49,247 nt of DNA. It comes from Mucilaginibacter psychrotolerans. GTDB taxonomy: Bacteria > Bacteroidota > Bacteroidia > Sphingobacteriales > Sphingobacteriaceae. The stretch spans positions 1-49,247 of the forward strand of contig NZ_SOZE01000040.1 in NCBI RefSeq assembly GCF_004519315.1, in the 5' to 3' direction. How positions within the stretch are numbered: the stretch's first letter is position 1; each line of letters begins with the position of its first letter. The notes under the pieces were generated by a model, which worked only from the letters and a program-made list of their open reading frames with translations, ran no database searches and had not been told where the DNA came from. The position numbers were made by a program, and so were the translations under genes. This document shows, piece after piece, positions 8,392-18,310 of the stretch.

Positions 8392-9732
8392 TCAATGCAG
8401 GTCTACAGCGTCTTCTTCGTTTATCAGTAATTCCAGCTTAACCGATTCGATGTTCTGGTCGGATTTTTTTAGTACGGTAATGTTGTAGCCGTTAGATTCC
8501 TTTTGTTCGCCCACATCCGGTATTTTACCGAATATATCGCCCAACCAGCCCGATACGGTATCAAAGTCGCCATCCTCGGGCAAATCGTGCGGCAGGTGCT
8601 CGTTCACGTCGTATATCGGCGCAAGGGCATTTACCACAAACTCGCGTTCGTTTATCTTTTCAACGATGGGTTTTTCCTCGTCAAACTCATCCTGTATCTC
8701 GCCCACCAATTCTTCTACAATATCTTCCAGGGTAACCATGCCGGCGGTGCCGCCAAACTCGTCAGACACGATAGCAATCTGTATACGCTTCTGCTGCAGC
8801 TCGGCCATCAGGTCGTTTATCTTTTTGGTCTCCGGGATAAAGTAAGGCTTGCGTATGATGTTCTTCAACACAATTTCTTCCCCCCTGGCCAGTAACGGTA
8901 ACACATCTTTGGCGTGCACAATACCGATGATCTTATCTATAACGTCATCATAAACCGGCATACGCGAATAACCTTCGGTTATCAATATCTCTAAAAGCTC
9001 GTGGGTAGGCGTATCAACCTCTATACCTGATATTTTTGTACGCGGCACCATGATGTTCTTCACCACGCGTTCGTTAAAATCAAAAACGTTCTGAATTAGT
9101 TCATGCTCGGTTGAATCGAGCGCGCCGCTTTCCTTACCCTGATCTAATAGGTATTGTAATTCTTCGGAACTATGATGCGCTTCGCCACCTTCTAAAGTGG
9201 TAACACCCATCAGCTTCAGGATGAAATTAGCGAATCCGTTAAGCAACCATATAAAAGGCCTCGCAGCTACAAAAAAGAACCGCAGCGGTAATGATACTGC
9301 CAGCGTTGTACGTACAGATTTTTGTATGGCTATAGATTTTGGCGCTAACTCCCCAAAAACAATATGCAGTATAGTAATGGTTGCAAATGCCAGGCCGTGA
9401 CTAAGAGAAATGAAGAAAGGGCTAAGTTGTATGCCCACACTTAGGAAGCCGCGTATAACGATGTTTGTAGCAACTTCTTCACCTACCACACCTAGCCCCA
9501 GCGAAGCAATGGTAATACCCAGCTGCGTAGCAGCCAGGTAACCATCCAAATTGTGTAATATGCCACGGGCAACCTTGGCAACGCCGCTGCCACTTTTGGC
9601 CTTGAGCTCTATTTGCGAGCCGCGTACCCTTACCATGGCAAACTCGGCGGCTACAAAAAAACCGTTGAGCAGCACCAAAAATATGGTTGCTATTATATAA
9701 AAGCCATTTATCTCGTAATGCGCGGGGTCCAT
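8392..9732 (-). CDS. hemolysin family protein (DUF21-CBS-CorC/HlyC)
   Basis: A 446-residue inner-membrane protein. The N-terminal DUF21/CNNM transmembrane region (about residues 1-195) has several hydrophobic helices (FYIIATIFLVLLNGFFVAAEF, LGITIASLGLGVVGEE). It is followed by a pair of CBS domains (VKNIMVPRTKISGIEVD to about 330) and a C-terminal CorC_HlyC domain (about 350-430). Family members are linked to Mg/Co efflux; the hemolysin name is historical, and transport here is an inference. ATG 9732 is preferred: the codon just before it is TTG and adds nothing. It lies 7 nt after ppa, so the two are co-transcribed. Confidence 0.9.
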   Translation of the reverse strand: MDPAHYEINGFYIIATIFLVLLNGFFVAAEFAMVRVRGSQIELKAKSGSGVAKVARGILHNLDGYLAATQLGITIASLGLGVVGEEVATNIVIRGFLSVGIQLSPFFISLSHGLAFATITILHIVFGELAPKSIAIQKSVRTTLAVSLPLRFFFVAARPFIWLLNGFANFILKLMGVTTLEGGEAHHSSEELQYLLDQGKESGALDSTEHELIQNVFDFNERVVKNIMVPRTKISGIEVDTPTHELLEILITEGYSRMPVYDDVIDKIIGIVHAKDVLPLLARGEEIVLKNIIRKPYFIPETKKINDLMAELQQKRIQIAIVSDEFGGTAGMVTLEDIVEELVGEIQDEFDEEKPIVEKINEREFVVNALAPIYDVNEHLPHDLPEDGDFDTVSGWLGDIFGKIPDVGEQKESNGYNITVLKKSDQNIESVKLELLINEEDAVDLH

Positions 9733-9739
9733 CAATTAT

Positions 9740-10285
9740 TTATTGGTAAACAGGAAAAGTAGTTTTATACAATTCCAGGGATTCGGCAATTACTTTATGG
9801 GCATAACGTAAACCAAGCAGGTGCTCAATAGTTACGTTTTTGCCTTCCAGTTTTTTATAGTCTTTAAAGAAACGCACAATTTCCGTCATGGCGTGTGGCG
9901 GCAACTCGTTCAAATCGTTAATGTAATTTACCGACATGTCGTTTTTTGCTACCGCGATGATCTTGTCATCCTGCTCGCCATTATCAACCATGTGCATCAC
10001 CCCAACTACTTTTGCTTCGATAATACTCATCGGGTAAACGTCTATCGAACAAAGTACCAAAATATCCAATGGATCCTTATCATCGCAATAGGTTTGCGGT
10101 ATAAAGCCGTAATTGGCAGGGTACATCACTGAAGAAAATAAAACGCGGTCTAGCTTCAACAAGCCCGAATCTTTATCAATTTCGTATTTAGCCTTAGAGC
10201 CTTTAGGTATTTCTATTATCGCATTTACTATTTCGGGAACGTTTTCTCCGGGAGAAACCTGGTGCCATGGATGTTGTGTGCTCAT
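9740..10285 (-). CDS. ppa: inorganic diphosphatase (family I)
   Basis: A 181-residue soluble pyrophosphatase that hydrolyses PPi to two phosphates. Family I landmarks are present: IEIPKGSKAKYEIDKDSG, LFSSVMYPANYGFIPQT, the metal-binding signature DDKDPLDILVL, and DDKIIAVA. Length matches bacterial hexameric enzymes. It sits between the DedA gene (15 nt upstream) and the CorC/HlyC-type gene (7 nt downstream), in one operon. Confidence 0.96.
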   Translation of the reverse strand: MSTQHPWHQVSPGENVPEIVNAIIEIPKGSKAKYEIDKDSGLLKLDRVLFSSVMYPANYGFIPQTYCDDKDPLDILVLCSIDVYPMSIIEAKVVGVMHMVDNGEQDDKIIAVAKNDMSVNYINDLNELPPHAMTEIVRFFKDYKKLEGKNVTIEHLLGLRYAHKVIAESLELYKTTFPVYQ

Positions 10286-10300
10286 TTAGTATGTGTTATA

Positions 10301-10948
10301 TTACTGTTGTTGTTCGTCATTCGCCTTCGTCAGTTTCTTTTTTACAAAAGCGATAATCAACGGAACGGTTGTTACTATTATTAATCCAAGTATGATGTAT
10401 TGCAGGTAATCTTTCAGTTGCGGGAACCTCCTGCCTAAAAAATATCCGGCCAGCGTTAAAATGCTAACCCATGCCACGCTGCCGATGATGTTATATAAAG
10501 TAAACTTTTTGAAATCTACTTTTACAACACCTGCAAATATAGGCGCAAATGTCCTAACTATCGGGAAAAATCTGCCTAAAATCAAAGCCATGCCACCGTA
10601 TTTGTCGTAAAACTCCTCGGCAACTGCTATGTAACGCTTCTTAAAAAATAAGGAATCGTTTTTATTGAAGAGCACGGGCCCCGTTCGGTAGCCAAACCAG
10701 TACCCCGTATAGTTGCCCAAAATACCGGCTACTATTAACGATGGTACCAGAATATAAACGGGCACCTCTATAATGCCTGCGGCGGTTAATATACCTGCCA
10801 AAAATAAAAGATAATCGCCCGGTAGGAAAAAACCAAAGAACAAACCAGTCTCGGCATAAACCACTATAAGCAACAGGTAAAAACCGCCATTGCTAATAAT
10901 GGATTTCGCATCGGTCAAATTCTGCAGGTATTCCCAAAAATCTCCCAT
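10301..10948 (-). CDS. DedA family membrane protein
   Basis: A 215-residue inner-membrane protein of the DedA/VTT (SNARE-associated) family, implicated in polyprenyl- or phospholipid flipping and membrane homeostasis by family knowledge. Signatures: FFLPGDYLLFLAG (about 43-55), a re-entrant region with YWFGYRTGP, and the conserved GRFFPIVRTFAPIFAGV (about 123-139) carrying the two essential arginines. At least four hydrophobic helices; basic C-terminus (KKKLTKAND). It begins 53 nt after nuoN with no terminator visible, so read-through from nuo is possible. Confidence 0.93.
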   Translation of the reverse strand: MGDFWEYLQNLTDAKSIISNGGFYLLLIVVYAETGLFFGFFLPGDYLLFLAGILTAAGIIEVPVYILVPSLIVAGILGNYTGYWFGYRTGPVLFNKNDSLFFKKRYIAVAEEFYDKYGGMALILGRFFPIVRTFAPIFAGVVKVDFKKFTLYNIIGSVAWVSILTLAGYFLGRRFPQLKDYLQYIILGLIIVTTVPLIIAFVKKKLTKANDEQQQ

Positions 10949-11001
10949 TAAGTATATCCGTAAAACTACAAATATTATATGGAAAATGCTTTAGCAATAA
11001 A

Positions 11002-12381
11002 TTAAATAAGGCGTGATATCAATTCGGGGTAAATACCTATGGCTATCGTAACAAGTACCGAGAAGCCAAAAACGAATTTGTAATAAGCCGGTACAAGTAC
11101 TTCGGTGCGCTCTGCACTACGGAAATACATGGCAATGATCACCCTGAAATAATAGAATATACTGATGATGGCATTGATTACCGCAATAATTACCATGAGG
11201 TATTTATATTGCAACAAGGCCCCCGAGAACATGAAGAACTTACCAATAAAGCCCGCCGTTAACGGGATGCCCGCCAACGAAAGCATACTGATTGTAAGCG
11301 CAAAAGCCAGGAATGGATTTTTACGGGCCAGCCCGTTAAAACCTTCGAAGTTATCGGTACCGGTTTGCTGCCTCACCAATACCAAAGCACCGAATGCAAT
11401 GATAGAAGCAATGGAATATGCCGTAGCATAAACAAATATCGAATTGGCTGATGCCGCGCCCAAAGCCACGATGGCAAATAACAAATAGCCTGCATGCGAT
11501 ATACTGGAGAACGCCAGCATACGCTTGAAGCTTTGCTGATAAAGCGCGGTGATGTTGCCTATAAATAATGTAGCGATGGTAATAACCAATATCACCGGCG
11601 ACCAAAACGAAGATACCGTGCTGAAGCTAACCGAAAACAATCTGTAAAATGCTGCGAAGCCCGCTGCCTTAACTACGGTAGACATGAAAGCCGTGATTAA
11701 CGCAGGCGCGCCTTCGTAAACGTCGGGCGTCCAGAAATGGAAGGGAGCAGCACCTACTTTAAAGCAAAGGCCTACAATGATGAGCAATATACCTGTATAA
11801 AATAATGCATCATGGCTCTTCGGATGGGTCACCACCCAATCGCGGATAACATCCAGATCGAACGAGCCGGTTGAGCCATAAATAAGCGTAATACCAAATA
11901 ATAGGAAACCTGTTGAGAAAGCGCCCATCAGGAAGTATTTCAAAGCAGCTTCGTTAGATGCAAAGTCGTTCTTGCGGATACCGGCCAGGATGTATAAGCT
12001 TACCGACATGATTTCGATACCTACAAACAGCATGGTTAAGTTGTGGAAACTCACCATCACAATGATACCAGCCAGCGAAAACAGGATAATGGCGTAGTAC
12101 TCTGCAATATGGCTGCTTATCTTCTCAAAATATCCTTTAGAAAGCATCAGAATCAGTATAGTAGAAACGATACTGCCTACTGAAAACACCACTGAGAAGT
12201 TATCAAAAAGCATCATGCCGTTATAAATTGGCTGTGCATTAGTATTCCATTGCATAACGGCGGCAGCCAGCGCAATCAGCATGCCTACTATAGTTACCGG
12301 CAAAAGTGCTTTCTGGGCCTTATATAAACCCAGGTACAGCAGTACGATAGGCAAAACAGATATGATGATTAAAGTGGTCAT
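11002..12381 (-). CDS. nuoN: NADH-quinone oxidoreductase subunit N
   Basis: A 459-residue antiporter-like membrane subunit of complex I, the last gene of the nuo operon. About 13-14 hydrophobic helices are visible. The proton-channel motif region contains ALKYFLMGAFSTGFLLFG, the TM7-type KVGAAPFHFWTPDVYEGAP, and the broken-helix lysine region QQSFKRMLAFSSISHAGY. It follows nuoM by 20 nt. Length is near that of E. coli NuoN. Confidence 0.96.
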   Translation of the reverse strand: MTTLIIISVLPIVLLYLGLYKAQKALLPVTIVGMLIALAAAVMQWNTNAQPIYNGMMLFDNFSVVFSVGSIVSTILILMLSKGYFEKISSHIAEYYAIILFSLAGIIVMVSFHNLTMLFVGIEIMSVSLYILAGIRKNDFASNEAALKYFLMGAFSTGFLLFGITLIYGSTGSFDLDVIRDWVVTHPKSHDALFYTGILLIIVGLCFKVGAAPFHFWTPDVYEGAPALITAFMSTVVKAAGFAAFYRLFSVSFSTVSSFWSPVILVITIATLFIGNITALYQQSFKRMLAFSSISHAGYLLFAIVALGAASANSIFVYATAYSIASIIAFGALVLVRQQTGTDNFEGFNGLARKNPFLAFALTISMLSLAGIPLTAGFIGKFFMFSGALLQYKYLMVIIAVINAIISIFYYFRVIIAMYFRSAERTEVLVPAYYKFVFGFSVLVTIAIGIYPELISRLI

Positions 12382-12401
12382 TAGCTAATAATATCTGTAC
12401 T

Positions 12402-13868
12402 TTAAAATTTCGTTGTAATAAATTTATGGCTAACCGTTTCCAGCAAATTGGTAACAGAGGCTTCGGAAATATGCAGCAAGGGTTGCGGATAAACGCCGAT
12501 AACGATTATCAGCGCGCAGATAATGCCTAAGGCAAGTTTCTCAGATCCTTTGATATCCGTAAAGGTTGCGGTAAGCTCGTTCAATTCGCCTTGCATCACG
12601 TTTTTGTACATGCGCAACATATAAACTGCACCCAATATAATGGTAGTACCTGCAATTGCCGCAGTTGGGATACTCCATCCAAAAACGCCTCTCAATAACA
12701 GGAACTCTCCTACGAAACCATTTGTTAAAGGTAGTGCAACCGTGCCCAAAACGATTATCAAAAACGCAATGGCAAAGTTCGGCGCTACTTTGGCTATACC
12801 GCCAAGTTTATCAATATCTCTTGTGTTTAAACGCCTGCTGATGATGTCCCATATAAAGAACATCCCCACCACGTTGATGCCGTGGCTTACCATCTGTATC
12901 ATGGCACCTTGTACACCATAAATATTCCAGGCGAAAATACCGGCGGCTATCAGGCCAACGTGCGCAATAGACGAGTAGGCAACCAAACGTTTACCATCGG
13001 TTTGCTTAAAGGCAATAATGGATGCATAAATGATACCAATTACTGATAATATAATAGCGATGTTACCCCAGGTTAAAAAGCCTACAGGTGCGTTTGGTAT
13101 CAACCAGCGGATAACGCCATAAATACCCATCTTCAGCATAATACCTGATAGCATCATGGTGCCCGCAGTTGGTGCTTCGGTATAAGTATCCGGCTGCCAG
13201 GTATGGAAAGGGAATATCGGCATCTTGATAGCAAAGGCCAAAAAGAAAGCCAGGAATACCCAGGACTGCTGCTTTGCATCTAAACTTAAAGCGTAGAAGT
13301 GTTCCAGATCGTAATCTTTTGTCGGGGTTTGCAGGTATAGGTAAATAATGGCTACCAGCATAAACAAGGACCCTGCGAAAGTATAGATGAAGAATTTAAT
13401 ATTTACGCGAATACGGTTTTCGCCGCCCCATAAAGCACAGATGAAGTAAATAGGGATCAGTGCCGCTTCCCAGCCCACGTAAAACAAGAAACCATCGAAT
13501 GCTGTAAACACCGTTAGCAAGCCTGCTTGCATAAATAAGATAAGGGCATAGAATGCTTTAGCGTTTTTGTACTGATGCTCGTAAGTTGTAAGGATAATCA
13601 ACGGAACCAACACGGTGGTAAGCAATACCATCACCATACTAATACCATCGATGCCTGCCTTAAAATAAATGCCGAACTGTTTTATCCAAGGGACATCTAT
13701 AGAATACTGCAGCGATGCATCTGCCACGAAGCCGTTCAGGAAATAAAGGGCAAGGGCCAGTTCGGCAATGGCAAAAAACATAGCAACATGTTTGGCCACT
13801 TCGTTCTTAAACAGCAGTACCGCAAGGGCTGCCAAAATCGGTAAAAAAAGTAAAATGCTAACCGTCAT
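12402..13868 (-). CDS. nuoM: NADH-quinone oxidoreductase subunit M
   Basis: A 488-residue proton-pumping antiporter-like subunit of the complex I membrane arm. Key features: YVGWEAALIPIYF with the conserved channel glutamate, FFLAFAIKMPIFPFHTWQPDTY, APTAGTMMLSGIMLKMG, and KRLVAYSSIAHVGL with the half-channel Lys. It lies 24 nt after nuoL and 20 nt before nuoN. Confidence 0.96.
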   Translation of the reverse strand: MTVSILLFLPILAALAVLLFKNEVAKHVAMFFAIAELALALYFLNGFVADASLQYSIDVPWIKQFGIYFKAGIDGISMVMVLLTTVLVPLIILTTYEHQYKNAKAFYALILFMQAGLLTVFTAFDGFLFYVGWEAALIPIYFICALWGGENRIRVNIKFFIYTFAGSLFMLVAIIYLYLQTPTKDYDLEHFYALSLDAKQQSWVFLAFFLAFAIKMPIFPFHTWQPDTYTEAPTAGTMMLSGIMLKMGIYGVIRWLIPNAPVGFLTWGNIAIILSVIGIIYASIIAFKQTDGKRLVAYSSIAHVGLIAAGIFAWNIYGVQGAMIQMVSHGINVVGMFFIWDIISRRLNTRDIDKLGGIAKVAPNFAIAFLIIVLGTVALPLTNGFVGEFLLLRGVFGWSIPTAAIAGTTIILGAVYMLRMYKNVMQGELNELTATFTDIKGSEKLALGIICALIIVIGVYPQPLLHISEASVTNLLETVSHKFITTKF

Positions 13869-13892
13869 TTTATTGGGTAAAACGCTATCGTT

Positions 13893-15797
13893 TTATATTT
13901 TAATTAAACCGTAAACCAAAATGGCAATAATACCCACCACCATCATAAATATGTAGAAACCAACATTACCTGTTTGCAACAGGCGCAGGCCCTTACTTGT
14001 CTCCAGGGTGCCTTTACCTAAGCCATTTACCAGCCCATCTATACCAAGCTGCTCAACTACTTTGTAGAAAAATTCAGAAAGGAAATCAAGCGGCTTGCGT
14101 ATGATGGTATCATACAACTCGTCGATATAAAATTTATGGTAAGAAAGGTTCGTTAGTGCCGGGCGCTCTTCTTCGTCGCCCACAGGCAAGCTGCCGCCTT
14201 TTACATGTTTGAAATAGGCATATGCCATCGCAATAAATGCAAGCAGTACCGAAATACCCATCAGCGTCTTTTCGGTGCTGTGGCTCAGCTCGTGTTCGCC
14301 TAATATTTTTGTTGACGCTTCGAACACCGGCGCCAGGTATGCGCCTAATTCGTGGTGGCCACCTAGTACAGCAGGTACACCTATAAAACCGCCAATGGCT
14401 GATAATATCGCCAATACGATGAGCGGAATGGTCATGCTCGGTGGCGACTCATGTAAGTGGTGTTCTTGCTCGTGAGTGCCGCGGAACTTACCCCAAAAGG
14501 TAAGGTACATCATCCGGAACATATAGAAAGAGGTAAGCATAGCCGTGATTACACCTACTACATAAAAAGTAGTGCTGTGCGCAAAGGCCGCTGCTAAAAT
14601 TTCGTCTTTAGAGAAGAAGCCCGAGAAAGGAGGTATACCGGCAATGGCGATGGTGCCGATAAGCATCGTAATAAAGGTAATTTTGATCTTGCCTTTCAGT
14701 CCACCCATCTTACGCATATCCTGCTCGCCGCTCATGGCATGGATAACCGAGCCTGCACCCAGGAACAACAAGGCCTTAAAGAAGGCGTGTGTTAACACAT
14801 GGAAGAACGAGCCGGTGTAAGCACCAACGCCCAAACCCAAAAACATATAACCTAATTGAGATACGGTAGAATATGCGAGTACCTTCTTGATGTCGGTTTG
14901 CGTTAGCGCGATCAGTGCGGCAAAACAAGCCGTAGTTAAACCTACTATGGCAATTACTTCCATGGTTTGTGGTGCCATGGTGAATAAGATGTTTGATCGG
15001 GCGATCATGTAGATACCTGCCGTAACCATGGTTGCAGCGTGTATCAATGCCGAAACCGGTGTTGGACCGGCCATCGCATCGGGCAGCCAGGTAAACAGCG
15101 GTAACTGTGCCGATTTACCAATAGCGCCAACAAAAAGCAACAGCGTAACAATGGTGAACATCGAATCGCCCCGTATCATGGTAGCAGCCTTGGGGAATAT
15201 CGTAGCAAACTCAACGCTTTTGAACACAGCAGTGATAATGAATACGCCAAGTAAAAAGCCAAGGTCGCCGATGCGGTTCATGATAAAGGCCTTTTTGGCA
15301 GCATCGGCATAGCTGGCGTTGGTGTACCAAAAGCCGATAAGCAGGTATGAACAAAGGCCTACGCCCTCCCAACCAATAAACATCACGATATAGTTGCTAC
15401 CCATTACCAGCAGTAGCATAAAGAAAACGAACAGGTTCAAATAAGCAAAGAACTTACCGAAACCGGCATCGTCATGCATATAACCGATAGAATATAAATG
15501 AATGAGGAAACCAACGCCTGTGATGATCAACAGCATGATGGAGCTAAGCTGATCTACCAGGAAAGCAAATGGTATTTTGATGTCGCCTACGCTAATCCAG
15601 TTGAAAAGCGTAACGTTTATTGGTACGCCGCTAGATTTTATCTGGAAAAAAGCAAGCGCGCTTATACCGAAAGCAATCAGCACCAGCAAACTGCCGATAG
15701 CGCCGATAACGCTTTTCGACAAGGTGTTGCGCCCAAGTCCGTTTATCACAAAACCGGCTAAAGGTAAGATAGGAATAAGCCAGATATATTTATCCAT
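13893..15797 (-). CDS. nuoL: NADH-quinone oxidoreductase subunit L
   Basis: A 634-residue distal antiporter-like subunit with the long lateral helix at the C-terminus. Seen: MFIGWEGVGLCSYLLIGFWY, GKSAQLPLFTWLPDAMAGPTP, ALIHAATMVTAGIYMI, KKVLAYSTVSQLGYMFLGLG, and the extended tail (FYIDELYDTIIRKPLDFLSE) that leads into the lateral helix. Length is normal for the family. The gap to nuoK (65 nt) contains a small TTCGAAAT repeat. Confidence 0.97.
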   Translation of the reverse strand: MDKYIWLIPILPLAGFVINGLGRNTLSKSVIGAIGSLLVLIAFGISALAFFQIKSSGVPINVTLFNWISVGDIKIPFAFLVDQLSSIMLLIITGVGFLIHLYSIGYMHDDAGFGKFFAYLNLFVFFMLLLVMGSNYIVMFIGWEGVGLCSYLLIGFWYTNASYADAAKKAFIMNRIGDLGFLLGVFIITAVFKSVEFATIFPKAATMIRGDSMFTIVTLLLFVGAIGKSAQLPLFTWLPDAMAGPTPVSALIHAATMVTAGIYMIARSNILFTMAPQTMEVIAIVGLTTACFAALIALTQTDIKKVLAYSTVSQLGYMFLGLGVGAYTGSFFHVLTHAFFKALLFLGAGSVIHAMSGEQDMRKMGGLKGKIKITFITMLIGTIAIAGIPPFSGFFSKDEILAAAFAHSTTFYVVGVITAMLTSFYMFRMMYLTFWGKFRGTHEQEHHLHESPPSMTIPLIVLAILSAIGGFIGVPAVLGGHHELGAYLAPVFEASTKILGEHELSHSTEKTLMGISVLLAFIAMAYAYFKHVKGGSLPVGDEEERPALTNLSYHKFYIDELYDTIIRKPLDFLSEFFYKVVEQLGIDGLVNGLGKGTLETSKGLRLLQTGNVGFYIFMMVVGIIAILVYGLIKI

Positions 15798-15831
15798 TGT
15801 GTCCGTTGTACGTTGTTATCTTATTTAAATC

Positions 15832-15858
15832 CGAAATCGAAAATTCGAAATTCGAAAT
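15832..15858. repeat. short CGAAAT/TTCGAAAT tandem repeat
   Basis: Four near-copies of a TTCGAAAT-like unit lie inside the nuoK-nuoL gap. The unit contains a small palindrome (TTCGAA). This is an intergenic filler type seen in Bacteroidota; whether it affects the transcript is unknown. Confidence 0.5.
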
Positions 15859-15862
15859 GAGC

Positions 15863-16192
15863 TTACCATTTCAACCTGTTCAACACGTTGATATCTATCG
15901 AATTGGTGTTACGGTATATCATTACTATGATGGCCAAACCAACGGCAACTTCTGCTGCGGCAAGTGCCATAATGAAAAACACGAAAACCTGCCCGGCTGC
16001 ATCGCCGCGGTAAACCGAAAAAGCGGTAAGCAACAGGTTAACCGAGTTAAGCATCAACTCAACCGACATAAATATCACTATAGCGTTGCGGCGCAAAAGC
16101 ACGCCCATAACACCTATTGAAAAAATAATAGTGCTTAATAATATATAGTGGTTAAGCGGCACCGCGTGGATGGTATTGGCTATACTGTTCAT
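15863..16192 (-). CDS. nuoK: NADH-quinone oxidoreductase subunit K
   Basis: A 109-residue, three-helix membrane subunit. It has the typical IVIFMSVELMLNSVNLLLTAF segment with the conserved membrane glutamate, and ALAAAEVAVGLAIIVMIYRN with the second one. Its start shares one base with the nuoJ stop (TGATG), indicating translational coupling. Confidence 0.96.
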   Translation of the reverse strand: MNSIANTIHAVPLNHYILLSTIIFSIGVMGVLLRRNAIVIFMSVELMLNSVNLLLTAFSVYRGDAAGQVFVFFIMALAAAEVAVGLAIIVMIYRNTNSIDINVLNRLKW

Positions 16193-16704
16193 CAGATGGT
16201 TGCTTTTGGTTCTTTTTTATCTTTTGTTGCCAGTAAAACCGCGCCCACCATTGCTGATAACAGCAATACCGACGACACCTCAAACGGCAATAAAAACTCT
16301 TTAAATAATACTTTACCCAGGTTTTTCACCAAACCCAGGTTAGGGTTTTTTAGCACCAACGGATCCGATGCATGGTTGGCGATTTTTAAGGACGATACCA
16401 ACGCTACCAATAAAATACCCGCCCCTACTACCGCTGCCAGTTTCACCATAAAAGGTTTTACCGGCTCGCTCTCTTTATTGAGGTTGATGAGCATAAGCGT
16501 ATATAAAAACAACACCAGTATAGCCCCCATGTAAACAATAAAGTTTACGATGGCCAAAAACTGGGCGTTCATTAAAATATAGTGTACGGTAAACGTAAAA
16601 AAGGTAAGTATAAGGTACAGTATGCTGTGTACCGGGTTCTTCGCAGAAATAACCAGTATAGAGAAAAATATAGATAAAAACGCGATGAAGTAAAATGTAC
16701 TCAT
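16192..16704 (-). CDS. nuoJ: NADH-quinone oxidoreductase subunit J
   Basis: A 170-residue membrane subunit. The N-terminus FYFIAFLSIFFSILVISAKNPVHSILYLIL and the YMGAILVLFLYTLMLINLN segment (with the pi-bulge helix near the E-channel in relatives) are diagnostic. It follows nuoI by 62 nt and overlaps nuoK by one base. Confidence 0.95.
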   Translation of the reverse strand: MSTFYFIAFLSIFFSILVISAKNPVHSILYLILTFFTFTVHYILMNAQFLAIVNFIVYMGAILVLFLYTLMLINLNKESEPVKPFMVKLAAVVGAGILLVALVSSLKIANHASDPLVLKNPNLGLVKNLGKVLFKEFLLPFEVSSVLLLSAMVGAVLLATKDKKEPKATI

Positions 16705-16766
16705 GTTTTATATTTTACTAATACTTCTGCCCGTGTAAAAGGTTGGGCAAAGGTATAAAACTTTGG

Positions 16767-17264
16767 TTATTGATTTAAGGGAGCTTCTACTAATTTGTCT
16801 TTACCGTAAATAAAATCCTTGCGCAGATAATCTGATGCTACCACGTCACCATCAAGATAGATGGCTTCCTTGGGACAGGCTTCCTCGCAAAGGCCGCAAA
16901 ATATACAGCGCAGCATATTAATTTCGTAAACGGCGGCGTATTTTTCTTCGCGATATAAATGCTCCTCGTCTTTTTGGCGTTCTGCAGCGGTCATCGTAAT
17001 GGCTTCTGCAGGGCATGATAATGCGCAGAGGCCACAGGCGGTGCAACGTTCAGCACCGTTCTCGTCGCGTTTAAGGGAATGTTGGCCCCTGAAGTTTTCA
17101 GAAAACTCGCGTTTTTGCTCAGGATATTGTATAGTAACCGGCTTTTTAAAGAAGTGGCCCATGGTAATGCTCAAGCCTTTTGCAATAGCAGGCAGGTAAG
17201 CACGTTCCCAAAAATTGAGGGGCTTTACTTCTAAAACTTTCTTTTTATTACTTAATGATTCCAT
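16767..17264 (-). CDS. nuoI: NADH-quinone oxidoreductase subunit I
   Basis: A 165-residue peripheral-arm protein carrying two [4Fe-4S] clusters (N6a/N6b). Both ferredoxin motifs are intact: CTACGLCALSCPAEA (about 70-85) and CIFCGLCEEACPKEA (about 122-137). The N-terminus supplies the amphipathic membrane-contacting helix. It sits between nuoH (17 nt upstream) and nuoJ. Confidence 0.96.
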   Translation of the reverse strand: MESLSNKKKVLEVKPLNFWERAYLPAIAKGLSITMGHFFKKPVTIQYPEQKREFSENFRGQHSLKRDENGAERCTACGLCALSCPAEAITMTAAERQKDEEHLYREEKYAAVYEINMLRCIFCGLCEEACPKEAIYLDGDVVASDYLRKDFIYGKDKLVEAPLNQ

Positions 17265-17281
17265 TTTAAACTAATCCTCAA

Positions 17282-18310
17282 TTATAAAAAAGTAATAACA
17301 CAAGCCGTAATCACAATATTGGCAATTGCCAAAGGTATCAAAACCTTCCAACCTAAGTCCATCAATTGATCGTAGCGGAAACGAGGGATAGTCCAGCGTA
17401 CCCACATAAAAAAGAAGATGAACAGTAATACTTTAAAGAACATCACCGCGAAACCCAACAGCGGTCCCCACGTTGGCCCCAGCAAGCCGTTCATGTAGTC
17501 CATACCCGGGTAATTGTAGCTGCCCCAGTATAAAGTTACCATTACTGCAGATGAGATAAACATGTTGATGTATTCTGCAAACAGGTAAAAACCTAATTTC
17601 ATCGAAGAATACTCGGTATGATATCCACCTACAAGTTCGGTCTCGCACTCGGGCAAATCGAAAGGGGTACGGTTAGTCTCTGCAAAAGCACATATCAGGA
17701 ACAGGATAAAACCCACGGGTTGATAAATCACGTTCCAATGCCAACCATGTTGCTGTTGCGCAATCTCGCCAAGGCTTAAGGTGTGCGTAACTAATAACAA
17801 GGCGATAATAGAAAGCCCCATTGAAATTTCGTAGCTGATGTTTTGCGATGCTGCACGGATAGCGCCCAATAACGAGTATTTATTGTTGGAAGCCCAGCCG
17901 CCTATCATTACGCCATAAACGCCTAATGATACTACACCGAAAATATACAGTATACCCACATTGATATCTGTAACCTGCAAGGGTATAGTTTTGCCGGCGA
18001 TAACGATATTTTGCCCCCACGGGATAACCGCCGAGCCTATACAAGCGGTTAAAATAGCCAGCGATGGGCCAACTATAAACAAGAAAGGTGTAGCATTAGT
18101 TGGGATGATTTCTTCTTTCAAAAACATTTTGCCGCCATCTGCCAGGGGTTGTAAAATTCCCCAAGGACCAGCGCGGTTAGGGCCTACCCTATCCTGAAAA
18201 AAGGCCGCTACCTTACGCTCAGCATAAGTAGAATACATCGCTACCACCAGGCTTATCAGGAATATGACAATGATAAGCCCAAACTTAATCAGTATATCTG
18301 CTATTTCCAT
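17282..18310 (-). CDS. nuoH: NADH-quinone oxidoreductase subunit H
   Basis: A 342-residue membrane subunit that forms most of the quinone-binding site with NuoB and NuoD. Conserved stretches: AERKVAAFFQDRVGPNRAGP, LQPLADGGKMFLKEEIIP, CAFAETNRTPFDLPECETEL, and the C-terminal RWTIPRFRYDQLMDLGWK. About eight helices. The start overlaps the nuoG stop by one base. Confidence 0.97.
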   Translation of the reverse strand: MEIADILIKFGLIIVIFLISLVVAMYSTYAERKVAAFFQDRVGPNRAGPWGILQPLADGGKMFLKEEIIPTNATPFLFIVGPSLAILTACIGSAVIPWGQNIVIAGKTIPLQVTDINVGILYIFGVVSLGVYGVMIGGWASNNKYSLLGAIRAASQNISYEISMGLSIIALLLVTHTLSLGEIAQQQHGWHWNVIYQPVGFILFLICAFAETNRTPFDLPECETELVGGYHTEYSSMKLGFYLFAEYINMFISSAVMVTLYWGSYNYPGMDYMNGLLGPTWGPLLGFAVMFFKVLLFIFFFMWVRWTIPRFRYDQLMDLGWKVLIPLAIANIVITACVITFL